The notes beneath the pieces are model-generated. The model was not told the origin of the DNA, searched no databases, and worked only from the letters and a program-made list of their open reading frames with translations. Shown in pieces: positions 59,932 through 64,000 of a DNA stretch of 64,000 nt. Every line of letters starts with the position of its first letter. The stretch's first letter is position 1. The translations under genes were made by a program, and so were the position numbers. Source of the stretch: SIG565 sp045650565 (GTDB taxonomy: Bacteria > Bacillota > Clostridia > Oscillospirales > Acutalibacteraceae); contig JAZRRG010000044.1 of the NCBI GenBank assembly GCA_045650565.1, positions 62,001 through 126,000 of the forward strand, given 5' to 3'.

Positions 59932-59961
59932 AGAAAGCCACACGACATCGTGTGGCTTTCT
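59932..59961. terminator. bidirectional terminator between ATPase gene and jag
   Basis: Arms 59932-59945 and 59948-59961 (AGAAAGCCACACGA/TCGTGTGGCTTTCT) give at least 13 pairs with a small loop and A/T runs. Confidence 0.9.
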
Positions 59962-59964
59962 ATT

Positions 59965-60858
59965 TTAGTTTATTTTTCCGTAAAGCGGAATTTCTATATC
60001 ACGCTTGGGCTCCCTTGCTACATCGGTAGCTACTTCGCTCTTTTTCGTGCGCTCATTTCTTCTTGAGCCCTTATCGTTTGTTATAACAACACGCCTACCT
60101 GCGCCCTCACCAACCGAATGCGAGGATACACCGTCAATCTCTTGAACCACGGTATGAATAATTCTTCTCTCATACGGATTCATAGGTTCGAGGGTACGAC
60201 TTCTGCCTGTACGCAATACCTGTGAGGATACACGCCTTGCAAGACTTGTTAAGGTTTGCTCACGTCTTTCACGGTAATTACCGATATTGAGCGTTACCTT
60301 GTAATAGCCGTTTGCTGAATTTGCAGCAAGACTTGTTAAATACTGTAAGGAATCGAGTGTTTCGCCACGGCGACCGATTACCACGCCGAGTCCCTCACCC
60401 GAAATAAAGAGTACTGCTCCATTTTCCTTCTCGGCAACCTTAATGGCAATATTGCTGCAGCCGAGCTTTTCAAGTATTCCCGAAATATACTTTACTGCCT
60501 GACCTGCTTGAGAATCGGGAGCAATTTGTGACGCATCTACAGCGTTGCTTTCCTGCTGTGAAACTGCGGGAACTTCGGTGTTCTCGATTGCTTTTTCTAC
60601 CTTTTTCTCGCTCTTTTTGGGTTTTTCGGCCTTTGCCTTTTTGGGTGCTACCTTGTCAGGCATTTCAATATATGCTTTAACCTCTGCCTTAGCACCGCCA
60701 AACAGACCTAATGCCTTTTTCTTTGGGGTGTTTAAAACCTCATATTCAATATCTTCTTCGGCAAATTTTTCGCCTAAAAGTAAATCACATAAATTATTCT
60801 TGGCTTGTTCGTATGCCTCTTCAATAGACACACCAAAGCCGATAGCTTCCTTAATCAA
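59965..60858 (-). CDS. jag: RNA-binding protein Jag (KhpB)
   Basis: 297 residues. Jag-N domain (1-50, EAIGFGVSIEEAYEQAKNNL) with the GLFGG linker, lysine-rich segment, KH domain (about 155-210, ISGEGLGVVIGRRGETLDSLQYL), and R3H domain (RVSSQVLRTGRSRTLEPMNPYERRIIHTVVQ; RxxxH). It forms an RNA chaperone with KhpA and affects cell division or sporulation-type processes. Two bases downstream of yidC. Confidence 0.95.
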   Translation of the reverse strand: MIKEAIGFGVSIEEAYEQAKNNLCDLLLGEKFAEEDIEYEVLNTPKKKALGLFGGAKAEVKAYIEMPDKVAPKKAKAEKPKKSEKKVEKAIENTEVPAVSQQESNAVDASQIAPDSQAGQAVKYISGILEKLGCSNIAIKVAEKENGAVLFISGEGLGVVIGRRGETLDSLQYLTSLAANSANGYYKVTLNIGNYRERREQTLTSLARRVSSQVLRTGRSRTLEPMNPYERRIIHTVVQEIDGVSSHSVGEGAGRRVVITNDKGSRRNERTKKSEVATDVAREPKRDIEIPLYGKIN

Positions 60859-60860
60859 AA

Positions 60861-61796
60861 TTAGTCCTCCTTATGAGATGCGAGTAGCTTACTTTCCTGC
60901 TCGTAACACTTGATGATATTTTTTGCCCTTTCCTTCGCAATCATTCTATACGGACCATAGAAACGCTGTACTCCCTCTTGGATAAATGCTGAAATAAAAC
61001 TTGAGCAAGCCCAGTAAAAACCGAGTCCACAGGGTGCGCCGAAAGCGATAACAAGTGAGATAATCGGCATAAAGAGCATCATACCTGTCATATTAGGTCC
61101 ACCGGGGTTTGACTTCTTTTGTGTGCGGATGGACAAAATAGAGGAAAACATTGCCGCCGCAAAAGAGAGGAACGGAATTATCCAGTTAATTTGAGCTTTT
61201 GAAAGGTTAGGGGTAAACTTCGGCACCGATGTTAAATCAATACCAAAGAAATTAAAGTTTATTTGATTTACTGCCGATAAAATTTCATTTACCTGTGCTT
61301 CAAGTCCGGCAGGGGCTACAAAGCCGGGGGCTTTAATGGCTGCAATAACATCCAAATCTAATCTTAAATTGTTTTCCATTTTAATGGTGCCTATTGCCTC
61401 GGCAACGCTTTTAACAACATCGGCATCAACGGTAGTAAGGTATGTTATCGGACCTAAAACAAGATAGTAAATCGACATCAAAAATACCAAACGGAATATC
61501 ATAGGTAAGCAACCGCCACCCATAGATACATTTTCCTTTTGATACAATTCCTGCATAGCAGTATTGTATTTTTGCTTATCATCTCCGCACTTTTCCTTAA
61601 GTGCTTCAAGCTTTGGCTTAATGCGTGTTTGCTGCATGGAAGATTTTTGGCTTTTGATGGTAAGCGGAATCATACAAAGGTTGATAACCAATGTAAACAC
61701 AAAAATCGAAATTGCAAAATTGTTACTGAAAACGCCCATTAAAAAACGTAATACATAAGATAAAATGTACTCGTTTATAAAATTAAATATAGCCAT
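60861..61796 (-). CDS. yidC: membrane protein insertase YidC (OxaA/SpoIIIJ)
   Basis: 311 residues. Inserts membrane proteins alone or with Sec. Five-helix core: an initial helix with no lipobox, the cytoplasmic hairpin MQQTRIKPKLEALKEKCGDDKQKYNTAMQELYQKE (residues 54-88), helices around 100-120, 190-215 and 235-275. The conserved groove Arg is not obvious from sight. Follows yidD, and precedes jag by two bases, in the rpmH operon. Confidence 0.95.
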   Translation of the reverse strand: MAIFNFINEYILSYVLRFLMGVFSNNFAISIFVFTLVINLCMIPLTIKSQKSSMQQTRIKPKLEALKEKCGDDKQKYNTAMQELYQKENVSMGGGCLPMIFRLVFLMSIYYLVLGPITYLTTVDADVVKSVAEAIGTIKMENNLRLDLDVIAAIKAPGFVAPAGLEAQVNEILSAVNQINFNFFGIDLTSVPKFTPNLSKAQINWIIPFLSFAAAMFSSILSIRTQKKSNPGGPNMTGMMLFMPIISLVIAFGAPCGLGFYWACSSFISAFIQEGVQRFYGPYRMIAKERAKNIIKCYEQESKLLASHKED

Positions 61797-61819
61797 ATAT
61801 TTCTATCCTTTTTAAACGG

Positions 61820-62050
61820 TTATTTTCGTTTTTTCTTTTCGGGTACCGGGTCATATCCGCCCTTTGATAACGGATTGCACCTAAGAATTCTCCAAACGGC
61901 AAGCGCTGTTCCCTTAAGCGAGCCGTGTACCCTTATTGCTTCAATTGCGTAGTTAGAGCAGGTGGGAACAAATCTGCAACACCCCGGAGTATAGGGGGAT
62001 ATACTTTTTTGATAAAATTTTACCGCGCCTATGAGTATTTTACTTATCAT
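61820..62050 (-). CDS. yidD: membrane protein insertion efficiency factor YidD
   Basis: 76 residues from ATG 62050 (MISKILIGAVKFYQKSISP), overlapping rnpA by 11 bases; ATG 62074 is also possible but inside rnpA. Family fingerprint: YQKSISPYTPGCCRFVPTCSNYAIEAI and GGYDPVP. Helps YidC. Sits between rnpA and yidC. Confidence 0.93.
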   Translation of the reverse strand: MISKILIGAVKFYQKSISPYTPGCCRFVPTCSNYAIEAIRVHGSLKGTALAVWRILRCNPLSKGGYDPVPEKKKRK

Positions 62051-62381
62051 CTTTTTTCCACATTTCAGCTGCAATTAAGTGTGACTTTATAGCGGCTGCT
62101 ACATTATAGCTTTTTGCCGTGAGTATGCGTGACCTTGCAACAAATACAATATCACAGCCGCCATTTATATGCGGCAGGCACTGTCTGAACGCAGCGGTTA
62201 TGACCCTCTTGGCACGGTTTCGCATAACTGCCGTTCCTATTTTTTTGCTCACGGTTATTCCGATTCTGGTTTTCTCATCCCTTGTTTTCATAATATATGA
62301 CACAACAAATGGACTTACATACGATTTTCCTCGCCCGTAAACACGGCGGAATTCCTTATTGATTTTTAATTTTTCAAACAT
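62040..62381 (-). CDS. rnpA: ribonuclease P protein component
   Basis: 113 residues. Protein subunit that improves precursor-tRNA binding by RNase P RNA. Family features: EFRRVYGRGKSYVSP and the RNR motif MRNRAKRVITAAFR (residues 53-66). It overlaps yidD at its 3' end and follows rpmH. Confidence 0.95.
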   Translation of the reverse strand: MFEKLKINKEFRRVYGRGKSYVSPFVVSYIMKTRDEKTRIGITVSKKIGTAVMRNRAKRVITAAFRQCLPHINGGCDIVFVARSRILTAKSYNVAAAIKSHLIAAEMWKKDDK

Positions 62382-62431
62382 AAACTCAAACCTTTAAAAA
62401 AGAAAAGCCACCGTCATATAGTGGCCCTTAA

Positions 62432-62566
62432 TTAGTAAGTGAGCTGCTTTCTGCCCTTAGCTCTGCGGCGAGCAAGTACCTTGCGACCGTTTGCTGTAGC
62501 CATTCTCTTTAAAAATCCGTGTTCTCTTTTACGGTGAATTTTTTTCGGCTGATATGTTCTTTTCAT
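62432..62566 (-). CDS. rpmH: 50S ribosomal protein L34
   Basis: 44 residues, the standard length. Begins MKRTYQPKKIHRKREHGF and contains KRMATANGRKVLARRRAKGRK. First gene of the rpmH-rnpA-yidD-yidC-jag cluster; in many Firmicutes dnaA and oriC lie just upstream, but here an ECF transporter gene does. Confidence 0.98.
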   Translation of the reverse strand: MKRTYQPKKIHRKREHGFLKRMATANGRKVLARRRAKGRKQLTY

Positions 62567-62643
62567 CGTTTTCTTTCCTCCTTATCAATTCAGGTCTTGG
62601 CTATGTGGCATAATACCCTTTATACATAACCTATCAATTTAAG

Positions 62644-62672
62644 ATTATACATAAATTAGCGCTAAAAGTCAA
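62644..62672 (-). promoter_or_regulatory. promoter of the rpmH operon
   Basis: Minus strand TTGACT (62667-62672), 17-base spacer, TATAAT (62644-62649). About 80 bases of leader precede the ribosome binding site GGAGG of rpmH. Confidence 0.85.
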
Positions 62673-62742
62673 CTAAAAAAATATTATTTATAAAAATAAT
62701 CCTACCCGTATCAAGTGCTCAGGTTAACGGGTAGGATTTGCT

Positions 62743-63291
62743 TTATATGTTAAAAACTTTTCTAATAATGGGTATGCGTATAAGTATTATCGCACCAATT
62801 AAGGTTAATACCAGTTCACATCCCATAAACGTTCCGTTATACACAAGTGAATATATATACGGGTTGCCGAAAATATCGAAGGTTTTAAAGAATATGCTTC
62901 CCGACACGAAATGGCATAAAAATCTACCAACTAATGATAGTGTTACGCCCATTATTATGCCGATATCCTTTTTGTGCCTAAACAGTCCCGACAGGCAAAG
63001 ACCGGCAAATGCGAAAATATAGTCAAATAGAATTACGCCGATGAGTACCCACGGGGTGAGTCCCCAACCAAACACTCCGCTTAACATCATTTGTATTACC
63101 CCATACAAAAAGCAGGGCGCTATGGCATACTTTGTGCCATACAGTATACTAATTAGGCACACCGGCAACATCGAAAACGGCGTTACCGCACCACCGAGTG
63201 GCATTTGCCATAGCTTTAACACGCTGAGCACGGTGGATAGAGCTATCATCATAGCAGAAACTGTTAATTTTTGTAATTGTTCTTTTTTCAT
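62743..63291 (-). CDS. thiT: thiamine ECF transporter substrate-binding protein ThiT
   Basis: 182 residues, six membrane helices. The thiamine-binding S component works with a shared ECF ATPase module. Family features: WQMPLGGAVTPFSMLPVCLISILYGTKYAI (residues 28-57) and FLCHFVSGSIFF near residue 130. A TPP riboswitch precedes it, which strongly supports the substrate. ECF A and T genes are not in the window. Confidence 0.93.
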   Translation of the reverse strand: MKKEQLQKLTVSAMMIALSTVLSVLKLWQMPLGGAVTPFSMLPVCLISILYGTKYAIAPCFLYGVIQMMLSGVFGWGLTPWVLIGVILFDYIFAFAGLCLSGLFRHKKDIGIIMGVTLSLVGRFLCHFVSGSIFFKTFDIFGNPYIYSLVYNGTFMGCELVLTLIGAIILIRIPIIRKVFNI

Positions 63292-63318
63292 TTTAATTTC
63301 CCTTTCGGCAAATAAAAA

Positions 63319-63341
63319 ATGCCGCAGATGAACTGCGGCAT
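63319..63341 (-). terminator. intrinsic terminator of the TPP riboswitch
   Basis: 9-bp perfect stem, arms 63319-63327 and 63333-63341 (ATGCCGCAG/CTGCGGCAT), followed on the minus strand by a U-run (complement of 63313-63318). It lies between aptamer and thiT start. Confidence 0.9.
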
Positions 63342-63349
63342 AAACTCTA

Positions 63350-63441
63350 AAGCGTATTTCCTACGTCGGCATTATCCGCATCAGGTTATGGGTCGAAGCA
63401 TAACGGCTTCCTCTCAGCCCGAGTTAATCGAGCTCCCCTTT
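63350..63441 (-). promoter_or_regulatory. TPP riboswitch (THI element)
   Basis: Minus strand reads AGGGGAGCTCG near 63432-63441, then GGGCTGAGAGGAAGC, then ACCCATAACCTGATGCGGAT and AATGCCGACGTAGGAAA near 63353-63375. These are the conserved P1, J and 3' elements of the TPP aptamer. With a terminator downstream it should switch thiT off when thiamine pyrophosphate is plentiful. Confidence 0.95.
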
Positions 63442-63507
63442 CTATTTGCAAGTATTTTTTGCACTTGACAATGATACTTTATCACAATACCCTTTCCTTG
63501 TCAAGCA

Positions 63508-64000
63508 CTATTCCTCTTCCTTCTCCTGTGTTTGCTCGAGCTCAATATCGGCATTAACATTAAAGCCGCCCAAAAACTCATCACTTCGAGTAATTATAGG
63601 ATACTGGACATTCATTTTTTCTACAATATCATCAAGACTCGGCCCGTCAGCCATTTGGTTTTCAACCTCGCTTACGGCATCGGCAACATCCCATGAAAGC
63701 CATTTTTCAATTAGCTGTTCACCCTCGGGATAAATCGTATCGGCTCTTTTTTTACGGGTTAAAAGGCAAATTAGAAGGTAAATTACAAATACTGCAGCTG
63801 CTATAGTGCTAACGACTATTCCCTCCCATAAAAGCGGTGTTGTATAGGTAAACACTATCTCACTCTCACCCGCCTCTACGGGCACTGCCATAAAGCCGAT
63901 ATTAACCTTTTCGATATCGACCGACTTACCGTTTACTGTAGCACTCCAGCCCTCATCATAAGGCACCGAAAAAAACACAAGTGTTGCTGCCGAGTTTGTG
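63508..64000 (-). CDS. YfhO-family membrane protein, C-terminal part (5' end outside window)
   Basis: At least 164 codons reading in from the window edge. The sequence FFSVPYDEGWSATVNGKSVDIEKV and GFMAVPVEAGESEIVFTY matches the C-terminal beta-domain of YfhO-type glycosyltransferase-like membrane proteins; a membrane segment (IVVSTIAAAVFVIYLLICLL) and an acidic tail follow. The start is beyond position 64000; an in-frame GTG at 63978 is internal. YfhO proteins are implicated in lipoteichoic acid glycosylation. Confidence 0.78.
   Translation of the reverse strand, partial: TNSAATLVFFSVPYDEGWSATVNGKSVDIEKVNIGFMAVPVEAGESEIVFTYTTPLLWEGIVVSTIAAAVFVIYLLICLLTRKKRADTIYPEGEQLIEKWLSWDVADAVSEVENQMADGPSLDDIVEKMNVQYPIITRSDEFLGGFNVNADIELEQTQEKEEE

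Noticed and set aside
62615..62655. Two TTATACATA strings that recall DnaA boxes upstream of rpmH
   Set aside because: Each differs from the box TTATNCACA; one overlaps the -10 promoter region. Two weak boxes do not define an origin.
63508..63978. GTG 63978 as start of the last gene
   Set aside because: The reading frame continues upstream to the window edge with YfhO-like sequence and there is no ribosome binding site before the GTG.

Overview
This is a chromosomal window from a low-to-medium GC Gram-positive bacterium, most likely an uncultured gut member of the Clostridia (Oscillospiraceae or Ruminococcaceae type). The evidence is the Firmicutes order of the S10/spc ribosomal operon, a zinc-type S14, the yloU-fakA-recG and rpmH-rnpA-yidD-yidC-jag clusters, the short AGGAGG ribosome binding sites, several TTG/GTG starts, lipoprotein signals, a BlaI/BlaR pair and a sortase-type surface protein. 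No plasmid or prophage backbone is visible; most of the window is host chromosome with one small accessory island.

Layout. 1-7860: S10/spc ribosomal protein operon on the minus strand, with a sigma-A promoter and a long structured leader. 8000-12730: plus-strand operon of three tandem, partly identical beta-helix proteins. 12720-18420: tspO, tRNA-Arg, trmO, a HAD phosphatase, then a two-membrane-protein plus M20 peptidase module and a PAP2 phosphatase. 18420-24880: recG, fakA, yloU, an orphan peptide-binding lipoprotein and a YmdB-type phosphoesterase. 25017-30130: tRNA-Pro followed by an accessory island holding an unusual multi-hairpin element, a zinc-ribbon/nuclease fusion with an OLD-family nuclease, inverted repeats, a second tRNA-Pro-like 3' end, an acetyltransferase and two gene remnants. 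30149-39417: nadE, a 1957-residue surface protein and two regulators with complex domain make-up. 39452-47970: a hexuronate/glucuronide locus. 48022-54302: membrane protein, MATE exporter, and an operon with a three-domain glycosyltransferase/GtrA/phosphodiester glycosidase fusion. 54389-57720: lipoprotein, a frameshifted secreted metzincin protease, and BlaR/BlaI. 57719-63508: rnpB, a P-loop ATPase, the jag-yidC-yidD-rnpA-rpmH cluster, and a TPP riboswitch controlling thiT. The window ends inside a yfhO-like gene.

How it works together. The hexuronate locus is coherent: a GPH symporter imports a glycoside, a GH2 enzyme releases the sugar acid, and UxaC, the SDR-type UxuB and UxuA convert glucuronate to 2-keto-3-deoxygluconate under an AraC-type regulator. 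The GT2/GtrA/PAP2 operon looks like an envelope glycan decoration route using an undecaprenyl carrier. The strongest candidate for an undescribed system is the two-gene pair at 25473-28774: five 70-residue zinc ribbons with an embedded PD-(D/E)XK-type nuclease and a NUMOD-like tail, next to an OLD-type ATPase/TOPRIM nuclease, lying between tRNA-Pro and a tRNA-Pro-like 3' end. It resembles a defence module. All functional statements are from sequence reading alone; no database search was run.
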